This document shows positions 1 to 5,261 of a stretch of DNA of 5,261 nucleotides, piece by piece; within the stretch, counting starts at the first letter, position 1; each line of letters starts with the position of its first letter. The position numbers were made by a program, and so were the translations under genes. The stretch comes from Candidatus Pacearchaeota archaeon (GTDB taxonomy: Archaea; Nanoarchaeota; Nanoarchaeia; Pacearchaeales; GW2011-AR1): assembly GCA_002690445.1 (NCBI GenBank), contig NZER01000009.1, forward strand, positions 2,637 to 7,897, written 5' to 3'. Under the pieces are notes generated by a model. It did not search any database and had not been told where the DNA came from. It saw only the letters and a program-made list of their open reading frames with translations.

Positions 1-237
1 CTGAGCTATTGCATCAAAAGTGGCACTACTGATACCTCGGTTGAGTTTCGGGATGGAGGGGCTAGCGGAACCATACAGTGGGAAGATGGGATGAATGGGA
101 CTACTGCAGCTGGTGAGGTCTACAAATCCCACACATTTGGAGCCCCTGAGGGAATGGTTTTCAGTAGTGATATTTATGTAAACATAACAGGGACAAGTGC
201 AGAGGTTTGTTGTGAGTATGTAGATACGCAGGCTTAA
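1..237 (+). CDS. Small beta-rich phage protein, 5'-truncated (C-terminal 78 residues)
   Basis: Reading frame 1 is open from the first base to a TAA at 235-237, giving 78 residues with no start in view, so the gene begins upstream of the window. The visible part is rich in Gly, Thr and Ser and alternates short hydrophobic strands with turns (SVEFRDGGASGTIQW, then HTFGAPEGMVFSSDIYVNITG, ending in VCCEYVDTQA). This pattern of strand, 'G-x-F/I', then 'Y/F-V-x-I-x-G-T' resembles small all-beta phage proteins commonly seen among structural genes. That resemblance comes from memory of the pattern, not from a search. Two adjacent cysteines (VCCEY) near the C-terminus are unusual for such a protein. 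It lies on the same strand as the head genes, 48 bases before the next one, so it probably belongs to the late transcript. A virion role is plausible but unproven; that it is a real gene is fairly secure. Confidence 0.7.
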   Translation: MSYCIKSGTTDTSVEFRDGGASGTIQWEDGMNGTTAAGEVYKSHTFGAPEGMVFSSDIYVNITGTSAEVCCEYVDTQA

Positions 238-274
238 GGTTTAGAGCGCAATAATTACGCTTGACCCATGTAGG

Positions 275-279
275 GGAGG
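275..279 (+). promoter_or_regulatory. Shine-Dalgarno site for the 67-residue protein
   Basis: GGAGG lies 6 bases before the ATG at 286, inside a longer purine run (AGGGGAGG). It fixes the start of the small basic protein. The 48-base gap it sits in (238-285) shows no convincing promoter or terminator. Confidence 0.75.
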
Positions 280-285
280 TTAGGT

Positions 286-489
286 ATGCCAAAAGCTTTC
301 GAAGCTTGTATCCGCAAGAAAGGAAAGGTTAGGACTGTCAGTGGTCCTAGCCCAGATCATGGCCTCAAGAAGGGTGAGTATGTTAAGTACTGTGTGCTGA
401 AGGGCAAGGCCTACAGAGGGTATGTGCAGAAATCCAAAGAGTCTCATAAGTCATCCCTAGCAGGGGAAGTTAAGAGCCAATATGCCTGA
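286..489 (+). CDS. Small basic conserved phage protein of unknown function
   Basis: This is a 67-residue Lys/Arg-rich protein. The N-terminal part, MPKAFEACIRKKGKVRTVSG, is followed by a turn (PSPDHG) and GLKKGEYVKYCVLKGKAYRG, then a polar, Ser/Lys-rich tail (about 49-67). The layout 'MPKAF-x2-C-x4-G-x-VRTVSGP-x4-GLKKGEY' matches, as I remember it, a family of very small proteins found near the portal or terminase genes of many uncultured phages; no function is established. The two cysteines (C8, C36) are too far apart and too few for a zinc site. A strong Shine-Dalgarno supports the start. The last 8 bases overlap the portal start (ATGCCTGA), which suggests translational coupling. The positive charge would suit nucleic-acid binding, but that is inference only. 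Confidence 0.8.
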   Translation: MPKAFEACIRKKGKVRTVSGPSPDHGLKKGEYVKYCVLKGKAYRGYVQKSKESHKSSLAGEVKSQYA

Positions 490-2281
490 CTCCAAGGATC
501 GCGAAAACTACAAGTCTAAACCTGACTCCTCTAGGTGGATGGAGCTGGTGGACCAGGCTGTTAGGTATAAGGAGGACTATAGTGATTGGAAGAGCTGGAA
601 GACATATAGGGAGTATTATAGAAACAACTTCAAACCTCTCACTGAAGGGCAGCCATACCTCCCATATAATATCACCTTCGCTCTGGCTAGGACTGTAATC
701 CCTAATATCTATTTTCGCAACCCCTATATCATGGTTAGCCCTAGGATGGGGATCAGAGGTGATCCAGGGGCTGACATCCATGCTAAGGTAGTTGAGAGTG
801 TAGTGAACTGGTTGGTTCAGGAGATGTCCCTCAAAAAGACTCTCAAAACAATGGTCCTAGACACCTTCCTATGTGGCAGGGGAGTGGCTAAGATCGGCTA
901 CGATAGCGAGTTCGGCTATGCCATAAACGAAACCCTAGCTGGGGCAGGTGTTGAGGATGCTACCATCACATCTATCAGTAGGGACGGCAAGGAGAAGATT
1001 GAATACAACAGCAATATCAAACCAGGGATGCCTTGGGTAGGTAGGGTTGATCCTGATATGTGGTTGGTGCCCTTTGGAGCTAGGGAGCTAGACGACTGCG
1101 AGTGGTTAGACCATATAGTGCTGAGACCTGTGAGGGATGTTAGACTTGATCCTAAGTACTCAGGGGTAAGGGATCTTAAGGGAACCCATTTAGAAACCTC
1201 CATACATTTTCAGAACAAACAAAGGTTTCACGAACAACTGGCCGAGCAAATAGACATAGCCGAACTGCATGAAATCTGTGATATGAAGAGGAGGGAGAGA
1301 CTTGTAATTGCCCCCACCTCACAAGGGGAATCTAAGATAATCAGAGGCCCTATTGATGATGTTTTGCAGATAGATGGTGCTCCCTATGTAGACCTAATGT
1401 TCAATGAGGATCCTGAGTACTACTGGGCTACTCCCGATGCTAAGATAGTTGAGCCTCAACAGTTAGAGATGAACGAGGCTAGGACTCAGGCTATGATGCA
1501 CAGGCGGGTTGCTCTCCTAAAGGTTATTGTTGAGAGAGGGGTGCTTAAGCCTGAGGAAGTGTCGAAGCTAGTGAGCGGTAAGGTTATGCCTATTGTGTTT
1601 GCTGATGCCACTGGAATCTCTAACAGGGTTCACACTATCCAACCCTCCGTGCCCCATGACCTAGCTCAATGGCCGGAGATCATCAGAGGGGATGTTAGAG
1701 AGTTGATGGGACTGGGGAGACAGCAAATGGGAGAGGCTGACTCCTCATCCCGCCGAACAGCTACTGAGTCCCAAATAGTCCAAATGGCTAAAGAAATCCG
1801 AATGGACGAAAAAAGGGATGGGATGGCTGACCTCCTACAGGTGCTGATGAGGAAGGTTATGCAAGTAGTGTTTAAGTTCTGGACTAAGGAGAGAGTTGCC
1901 CAGGTAGTTGGGTTTGATGGGGCTCTGTACTGGGTTAAGTATAATGCCGACTCCCTTAAGGGTGAGTATGATCTAAAGGTTGATGTTGAGTCTATGACTC
2001 CTCAAACTAAGAGGCTGAGGAGAGAGGACCTTATGCAGATCATCCAAGGCCTCAGCAACAACCCCAGGGCTAACATCGACTATCTTATGCAAGCCTTGTT
2101 GAGGGAGTTTGATTGGCTTGATCTCAATAGGGTGTTGCCACAGGCGCAGGAAACCCAGGGCGGGCCTATGAGCCAACAGGAGTTTGCCGGCCAGCAACAG
2201 GGTTTGATGAATAACCCCCAACAGTTGCAGCAGAGACTCACATCTAATGTCCAGTCTGGGATGCCTAGGTTGGAGGCTTAA
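482..2281 (+). CDS. Phage portal protein (head-tail connector)
   Basis: This 599-residue protein is the likely portal: a dodecameric ring at one capsid vertex that nucleates head assembly, docks the terminase and forms the DNA channel. Supporting segments in order are: an N-terminal Trp/Tyr-rich helix (about 30-50, ending YREYYRNNF); YLPYNITFALARTVIPNIYF with FRNP (59-81); a helical block VVNWLVQEMSLKKTLKTMVL followed by CGRGVAKIGYDSEFGY (107-146); PWVGRVDPDMWLVPFGAREL (184-203) followed by W208 and RPVRDVRLDPKY (215-226); MNEARTQAMMHRR (330-342), probably part of the stem helix; and LGRQQMGEADSSSRRTATES (411-430), then KRDGM, then ESMTPQTKRLRRED (503-516). This succession is typical of portals of uncultured podo- and siphophages, and the length fits T7/P22-type portals better than the shorter HK97 type. 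The C-terminal 46 residues (554-599) hold 13 glutamines and are probably flexible. The start overlaps the preceding gene. Arginine is encoded by AGG/AGA in 38 of 44 cases. Identification is by pattern; I am confident of the function but not of the subfamily. Confidence 0.9.
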   Translation: MPDSKDRENYKSKPDSSRWMELVDQAVRYKEDYSDWKSWKTYREYYRNNFKPLTEGQPYLPYNITFALARTVIPNIYFRNPYIMVSPRMGIRGDPGADIHAKVVESVVNWLVQEMSLKKTLKTMVLDTFLCGRGVAKIGYDSEFGYAINETLAGAGVEDATITSISRDGKEKIEYNSNIKPGMPWVGRVDPDMWLVPFGARELDDCEWLDHIVLRPVRDVRLDPKYSGVRDLKGTHLETSIHFQNKQRFHEQLAEQIDIAELHEICDMKRRERLVIAPTSQGESKIIRGPIDDVLQIDGAPYVDLMFNEDPEYYWATPDAKIVEPQQLEMNEARTQAMMHRRVALLKVIVERGVLKPEEVSKLVSGKVMPIVFADATGISNRVHTIQPSVPHDLAQWPEIIRGDVRELMGLGRQQMGEADSSSRRTATESQIVQMAKEIRMDEKRDGMADLLQVLMRKVMQVVFKFWTKERVAQVVGFDGALYWVKYNADSLKGEYDLKVDVESMTPQTKRLRREDLMQIIQGLSNNPRANIDYLMQALLREFDWLDLNRVLPQAQETQGGPMSQQEFAGQQQGLMNNPQQLQQRLTSNVQSGMPRLEA

Positions 2282-2284
2282 AGG

Positions 2285-2533
2285 ATGCCTACCTATGAAT
2301 ACATTTGTGAGAGGTGTAGGAGGGAGTTTGAAGAAACTGTCCCAGCGAGTCTTAGGAATGATGTTAAGTGTAGTGTCTGTGGTGAGTTGGCTGTTAAGCA
2401 AATATCCGCCTTCAATGCTTCGACATTTACTCCTTTTGCCTGCGAAAACTTTGGAACTGATCCGGTTTGGATTGAGTCTAAGAATCAGCTCAGGGAAGAA
2501 AACAAGAAACGTGGACTAGAGACCATTATGTAG
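2285..2533 (+). CDS. FmdB-type zinc-ribbon protein
   Basis: This 82-residue protein opens with MPTYEYICERC, the hallmark start of the FmdB family (named for a putative regulator next to formamidase). It has two CxxC knuckles, C8/C11 and C29/C32, which should bind one zinc ion as a zinc ribbon. A C-terminal extension (about 47-82) contains F51, then C53-ENFGTDPVWIESKNQL, then KKRGLE. This 'N-x-G-x-(D/E)-PV-x-(I/V)-x-S-(K/R)-x-QL' tail is, as far as I recall, typical of the phage branch of the family. The start lies 3 bases after the portal stop, and its GGAGG (2272-2276) lies inside the portal's last codons. The function of phage copies is not established; a DNA- or protein-binding accessory role during head assembly or late regulation is possible. 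A different frame covering 2247-2519 is only a shadow. Confidence 0.88.
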   Translation: MPTYEYICERCRREFEETVPASLRNDVKCSVCGELAVKQISAFNASTFTPFACENFGTDPVWIESKNQLREENKKRGLETIM

Positions 2534-2537
2534 GAGG
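2532..2537 (+). promoter_or_regulatory. Shine-Dalgarno fused to the upstream stop codon
   Basis: AGGAGG overlaps the TAG stop of the zinc-ribbon gene (2531-2533) and lies 7 bases before the ATG at 2545. A ribosome terminating on the zinc-ribbon gene would sit directly on this site, which favours re-initiation on the 72-residue gene. Confidence 0.75.
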
Positions 2538-2544
2538 CTAAGGT

Positions 2545-2763
2545 ATGTCAATTGAACCACTGGTCGATCCTGGGGCTGAGACCAAACTAGAAACTAAGCC
2601 TAAGTCAGTTAGGTGTGGTAAGATAGTTATCAACCTTGAGGAGGGGCACTACCCCGAGGTTGTAATTAGTGGCACTGTAGTGGGTAGGGATATAGACATG
2701 CTCCAATTGGCTCTAACCCGCCAGTACATGAAGTATCGTCAAACTTTAAGTAGGAGAGCTTAG
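2545..2763 (+). CDS. Small phage protein of unknown function in the head operon
   Basis: I do not recognise this 72-residue protein with certainty. It has a polar, charged leader (about 1-21), then two probable beta strands (GKIVINLEEG and YPEVVISGTVVG, 25-47), then an amphipathic basic helix (DIDMLQLALTRQYMKYRQTL, 49-68, followed by SRRA). There is no membrane segment, signal peptide or metal site. It has a consensus Shine-Dalgarno fused to the preceding stop codon, and its own stop is one base from the next ATG, so it is very likely translated. Its place between the zinc ribbon and the scaffold, in an otherwise head-assembly cluster, suggests an accessory role in assembly or regulation; that is inference from position alone. 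Confidence 0.8.
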   Translation: MSIEPLVDPGAETKLETKPKSVRCGKIVINLEEGHYPEVVISGTVVGRDIDMLQLALTRQYMKYRQTLSRRA

Positions 2764-2764
2764 G

Positions 2765-3496
2765 ATGGCCAGCGAAGAGGCTATGTCAGGCGAAAATGGT
2801 GAGGGTGCAGGCGAGTCCACCCAGACCTCTGGGGACCTTGAGTCCCTTAGGGGGGAGTTGGAATCTCTCAAGTCGGCAAACCGGGAACTTGAGAGGCGTC
2901 AATCGGCTCAGGACGACACTCTGTTGAGTCCAGAATACCTTGATTTCTTAGCTTCTAAGGAGGGGAACAGAGCTTATAATGAGACTCAGACCTCTCTAAG
3001 TGAGCCTGACATCAAGGAAATAGACTTCGACAGTATGACTCCTAAGGAGCTTTACGATCAAGTAGTTAAGGATGTAAATGCAGGTTACCAAAAGTCTCTT
3101 GACCAAGCTCGCTCTGAGGTTGGCCAGAACTTGAATGAACTGACTAAGGCTCATGCCATAGCTCAGGTTCAGCATGATCTGGAGCTAACCAAGATGAAGC
3201 ATCCAGACCTCGATCAGAGGTTAAGGGAGGATGAGGGCTATCTGGACCAGTTTTACAAGAAAGCCCAGGAAAACCCCAACTGGAGAGCTGAACGGGTTTA
3301 TAGAGAGGTTGAGCGTGACCTGAAGGATGCTATTGATGCTAAGGCTGTAGAGGAGTCTAAGCGAGCCAGAGCTGAACTTGATGCAACAGTCGAACGTGGA
3401 GGGATGCCATCCTCCACTTCTACCCCACGTGAGTTGTCACCTGAGGAGGCCGCAAGCCTCGCCTTTGACAAACACATGGCAAGTAAGGGAGAATAA
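2765..3496 (+). CDS. Putative head scaffolding protein
   Basis: This 243-residue, highly charged, mostly helical protein lies directly before the major capsid gene, the usual place for a scaffold that fills the procapsid and leaves before or during packaging. A disordered acidic N-terminus (1-24, Gly/Glu/Ser-rich) is followed by a short coiled coil with leucines at 25, 28, 32, 35 and 42. A long helical middle follows, with KHPDLDQRLREDEGYLDQFY (145-164) and ENPNWRAERVYREVERDL (169-186). The 'HPD...NPN..AE..YR' arrangement is what I associate with scaffold-like proteins of uncultured phages. A Ser/Thr/Pro linker (211-224) then precedes a short C-terminal helix (SPEEAASLAFDKHM, 225-238), plausibly the capsid-binding end. 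GGAG at 2753-2756 supports the start at 2765; an in-frame ATG at 2783 has a weaker site. No protease motif is visible. The role rests on position, composition and weak motif memory. Confidence 0.72.
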   Translation: MASEEAMSGENGEGAGESTQTSGDLESLRGELESLKSANRELERRQSAQDDTLLSPEYLDFLASKEGNRAYNETQTSLSEPDIKEIDFDSMTPKELYDQVVKDVNAGYQKSLDQARSEVGQNLNELTKAHAIAQVQHDLELTKMKHPDLDQRLREDEGYLDQFYKKAQENPNWRAERVYREVERDLKDAIDAKAVEESKRARAELDATVERGGMPSSTSTPRELSPEEAASLAFDKHMASKGE

Positions 3497-3500
3497 GTAA

Positions 3501-4487
3501 ATGGCTGCACCTACATATACCGACACACTAGGTGATATGTATACAACCACTTGGCAGCTCAGGCTTAGCAAGCTTGAGAACCAGATCTTCAATGCTACTC
3601 CTTTCTATTACTTGATGCAGAAGAATGGAAGACGTAGTAATCAGTCTGGAGGCCGGTGGATTGAGGAGCCTCTTGAGTATGCCACCAACCCCACTGTCAG
3701 AGGTATTGGCAAGGGTGAGGCGGTTACTCTGCAGCAAACCGAGCACATGACCACCACTCATTGGGACTGGAAGTACATTACCGGCCACATCCTTAGGTAC
3801 TTTGTGGATGAGCAGCAGAACGCCGGCAAGTCCAAGCAGATTGGTAAGGTCACTGCGGACATCGACAACCTCAGAAACAGCGTTATTGACTATATGGAAA
3901 CCAAGCTGTTTGCTGATGGAACCGATGATTCAGGTAAGGCTCCCGACGGTCTGGCTAACATCGTAGATGTAACTAACACTACTGGAACAATAGGAGGTCT
4001 CAACAAGGCCACCTATAGCTGGTGGAGAAACAATGTCACCAGCATGAGTGGTGAGGCTGCATCTGTCTATCTCATCAAACGGATGAGAACGATGTTCAAC
4101 GACTGTGGTCAGCTGGGTGATGGAGTCAGTCGGTTCCCCGACCTCATCGTCACCGACCAGGCAACCTATGAGCTCTACGAGGAGGAGTGCCTGGCAATTG
4201 GCCGTATTCAGATGCCTGACAAAGGGATGCAGGACCTTGGGTTTGGTGAGTTGGCCTTCAAAGGCCGCCCGATCACTTGGTCGCCTTCCTGCACTGCAGG
4301 CTATATGTACTTCCTTAACACTAAAAACCTCAGATGGATCGTAGACCCAAGCAAGTGGCTTAGGCTTGGGGATGCTATTAAGATCTACGATCAAATTGAG
4401 GACAAGGTTCATCACCTAGTTGCTGTCGGCAACCTGGTGTGTAACAACCTCAAACGGCAAGGTGTTATTCACACTATTGCTGAGTAA
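3501..4487 (+). CDS. Major capsid protein (HK97 fold)
   Basis: This 328-residue protein would form the icosahedral shell. It starts MAAPTYTDTLGDMYTTTWQL with no delta-domain-like extension. An Arg/Gly-rich segment (about 43-73, with GGRWIEEPLEY and GKGEA) fits the E-loop. A long helix (about 109-137, KQIGKVTADIDNLRNSVIDY then ETKLFADGT) fits the spine helix. Later come DGLANIV (149-155), TYSWWRN (171-177), FPDLIVTDQATYELYEE (212-228), LAFKGRPITWSP (251-262) and MYFLNTKNLRWI (269-280). The order 'SWWRN ... PDLIVT ... FKG.P ... MYFLNT' is characteristic of a large group of phage major capsid proteins. The gene follows the scaffold by 4 bases, with a Shine-Dalgarno at 3485-3491. Codon use differs from the portal: only 9 of 16 arginines use AGG/AGA, and CpG is less scarce, which could reflect high expression. 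Four cysteines (202, 230, 264, 314) are present. Confidence 0.93.
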   Translation: MAAPTYTDTLGDMYTTTWQLRLSKLENQIFNATPFYYLMQKNGRRSNQSGGRWIEEPLEYATNPTVRGIGKGEAVTLQQTEHMTTTHWDWKYITGHILRYFVDEQQNAGKSKQIGKVTADIDNLRNSVIDYMETKLFADGTDDSGKAPDGLANIVDVTNTTGTIGGLNKATYSWWRNNVTSMSGEAASVYLIKRMRTMFNDCGQLGDGVSRFPDLIVTDQATYELYEEECLAIGRIQMPDKGMQDLGFGELAFKGRPITWSPSCTAGYMYFLNTKNLRWIVDPSKWLRLGDAIKIYDQIEDKVHHLVAVGNLVCNNLKRQGVIHTIAE

Positions 4488-4506
4488 GGGAGAGTTTCCT
4501 TTCCCT
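4487..4506 (+). other. Small hairpin overlapping the capsid stop
   Basis: AGGGAGA (4487-4493) can pair with TTTCCCT (4500-4506), 7 pairs including one G-U, with a 6-base loop. It starts at the last base of the capsid stop codon and sits just before the stronger hairpin at 4511-4541. It is weak alone and may only contribute to a compound 3' structure. Confidence 0.3.
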
Positions 4507-4510
4507 GCCG

Positions 4511-4541
4511 TGGGAGGGTTAGGGTTGTCCTAACCCTCCCA
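4511..4541 (+). terminator. Strong hairpin after the capsid gene, likely terminator or mRNA 3' stabiliser
   Basis: TGGGAGGGTTAGG (4511-4523) is perfectly complementary to CCTAACCCTCCCA (4529-4541), giving a 13-bp GC-rich stem with a 5-base loop (GTTGT). It lies 23 bases after the capsid stop and 34 bases before the next candidate start, a usual place for a phage late-operon (partial) terminator. There is no T-run after the stem on either strand, so it is not a canonical intrinsic terminator. It may attenuate transcription or protect the 3' end of abundant capsid mRNA. The structure is seen directly; its function is inferred. Confidence 0.65.
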
Positions 4542-4566
4542 AATGGAAGTACCTGAGTAGACGATT

Positions 4567-4570
4567 GGAG
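4567..4570 (+). promoter_or_regulatory. Candidate Shine-Dalgarno for the upstream start (4576) of the last gene
   Basis: GGAG lies 5 bases before the ATG at 4576. It is one of two competing initiation sites for the downstream structural gene. Confidence 0.5.
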
Positions 4571-4575
4571 AAAAG

Positions 4576-5261
4576 ATGGTTTGGGGTTCAGGACGGGGAG
4601 TGGCTATGCCCTCCCAGGATATTTATGCTGAGAATGTCACTCAGCAGCTCCCCTTGGGAACTAGGTTAGTCCTAGGGGACCGAGTGTTTAGGTATGCCTC
4701 AGCAGGGGCTGCCTTGGATCAGGGCTATCTGTTGGAGTCTGCCGCTCTTGGTGGGGCTACTACCACCGCTCAGATCGACCTAACTATTGTAACTGCCCTA
4801 GTAGCAGGTGACACTACTGTAAACGTCACCACTAAGACCACTGCACAGGCTAAGAACCTGTTTGCAGAAGGCTACCTAAGTATTGTGAGTGACACTAATA
4901 CCAATGGTGCTGGGGTTGCCTACAAGATCAAATCCCACCCTGCTGCTGATGTAGGTGGCAACTGTCTCATAACCCTGTATGATCCTATTGTCAAGGCGGT
5001 CACTACTGGTTGTGCAGCCTCCTTGCACGCTAACATGTACAAGAGCGTTAAGCAGACTGCTGCATCCACCGCAGTTGGTATGCCTATTGGAGTATCCCTG
5101 ATTGATGTGACCAGTGCTTACTATTTCTGGGCACAGACTTGGGGACCAGCGGCTGTTCTAACTGGATCATCGGTTGTTGTAGACAGCGCTATGATTAGGA
5201 GTTTGGCGGATGGTGAGTCTGGCATCCAAACCGCCAATGGCATCACCCCTGAGATTGGCTA
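4576..5261 (+). CDS. Probable capsid decoration / virion structural protein, 3'-truncated
   Basis: An open frame runs from ATG 4576 to the window end: 228 codons plus two bases, with no stop. An in-frame TAG at 4558-4560 limits upstream extension. Numbered from 4576, the protein shows QQLPLGTRLVLGDRVFRYAS (23-42), then a Thr/Ala/Val-rich beta region, EGYLSIVSD (98-106), YKIKSHPAA (116-124), CLITLYDPI (130-138) and, most telling, AYYFWAQTWGPAAVLTG (181-197). The pattern 'PLGT..-x-GDRVFRYA ... GYL ... YKIKSH ... LYDP ... YYFW.QTWGPAA' is one I recognise as a beta-rich protein often encoded right after the major capsid gene in uncultured tailed phages. It is usually annotated as structural or hypothetical, and a head-decoration role is a positional inference. 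ATG 4606 (MPSQDIYAEN) is an alternative start with its own GGGGAG; I cannot decide between them. The gene is separated from the capsid gene by the hairpin, so its expression may be set independently. Confidence 0.82.
   Translation, partial: MVWGSGRGVAMPSQDIYAENVTQQLPLGTRLVLGDRVFRYASAGAALDQGYLLESAALGGATTTAQIDLTIVTALVAGDTTVNVTTKTTAQAKNLFAEGYLSIVSDTNTNGAGVAYKIKSHPAADVGGNCLITLYDPIVKAVTTGCAASLHANMYKSVKQTAASTAVGMPIGVSLIDVTSAYYFWAQTWGPAAVLTGSSVVVDSAMIRSLADGESGIQTANGITPEIG
4595..4600 (+). promoter_or_regulatory. Candidate Shine-Dalgarno for the internal start (4606) of the last gene
   Basis: GGGGAG lies 5 bases before an in-frame ATG at 4606. It would give a protein 10 residues shorter, beginning MPSQD. 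Because it lies in coding sequence for GRG-V, its purines could also be coincidental. Confidence 0.45.

Noticed and set aside
243..263. Short AGCG...CGCT inverted repeat between the first two genes
   Set aside because: Only four pairs around a nine-base loop; expected by chance and not a terminator.
261..285. TTGACC as a possible -35 promoter element before the small basic gene
   Set aside because: No acceptable -10 element follows at 16-18 bases; that position is already the ribosome-binding site and start.
1973..2401. 142-codon open frame on the - strand
   Set aside because: It is antisense to the portal C-terminus and the zinc-ribbon start, both strongly supported, and no family pattern is seen.
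2247..2519. 90-codon + strand frame overlapping the portal end and zinc ribbon
   Set aside because: The overlapping frame encoding the CxxC zinc ribbon has the clear motif and the correctly spaced Shine-Dalgarno; this frame has neither.
4105..4344. 79-codon + strand frame inside the capsid gene
   Set aside because: It is out of frame with the capsid gene, of Ser/Arg-rich low-information composition, and typical of a shadow frame.
3930..4415. 161-codon open frame on the - strand
   Set aside because: It lies wholly inside the well-supported capsid gene, and its translation shows no recognisable domain. It is a shadow frame.
1..5261. CTAG tetranucleotide looked frequent (about 20 by hand count)
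   Set aside because: The count is close to what base composition predicts. It is merely not depleted, so it is not a signal by itself.

Overview
This window is part of the virion-structure module of a tailed double-stranded DNA phage (Caudoviricetes) or a closely related prophage. All genes lie on the + strand, are tightly packed, and run in the classic head-assembly order: portal, scaffold, major capsid protein, then a capsid-associated protein. There is no bacterial housekeeping gene, tRNA, insertion sequence or CRISPR array. The host cannot be named. The sequence has strong purine-rich Shine-Dalgarno sites, a marked scarcity of CpG and a strong preference for AGG/AGA arginine codons. These are clues to host or lineage but not an identification.

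Layout: 1-237 is the 3' end of a small beta-rich protein cut by the window edge. 286-489 encodes a small basic protein, and its last bases overlap the start of the portal gene (482-2281). Next come an FmdB-type zinc-ribbon protein (2285-2533), a 72-residue unknown (2545-2763), a putative scaffolding protein (2765-3496) and the HK97-fold major capsid protein (3501-4487). Stop and start codons in the 482-3501 stretch overlap or lie within 12 bases of each other, so this looks like one translationally coupled transcript. A near-perfect 13-bp hairpin follows the capsid gene at 4511-4541. After it, an open frame runs from 4576 off the right edge; it encodes a probable capsid decoration or virion structural protein.

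How the genes work together (inference from family roles): the portal forms the DNA-entry vertex that nucleates the procapsid. The scaffold guides capsid protein polymerisation around it, and the downstream protein probably coats or stabilises the shell. No maturation protease and no N-terminal delta domain on the capsid protein are visible, which fits a separate scaffold gene. The terminase would be expected upstream, outside the window, but is not seen. The roles of the zinc ribbon and the two small proteins are unknown.

I found no clearly new biological system here. The points most worth a second look are the CpG/arginine-codon signature and how it relaxes in the capsid gene, the G-rich hairpin without a U-tract after the capsid gene, the small uncharacterised proteins embedded in the head operon, and the two ribosome-binding sites in front of the last gene.
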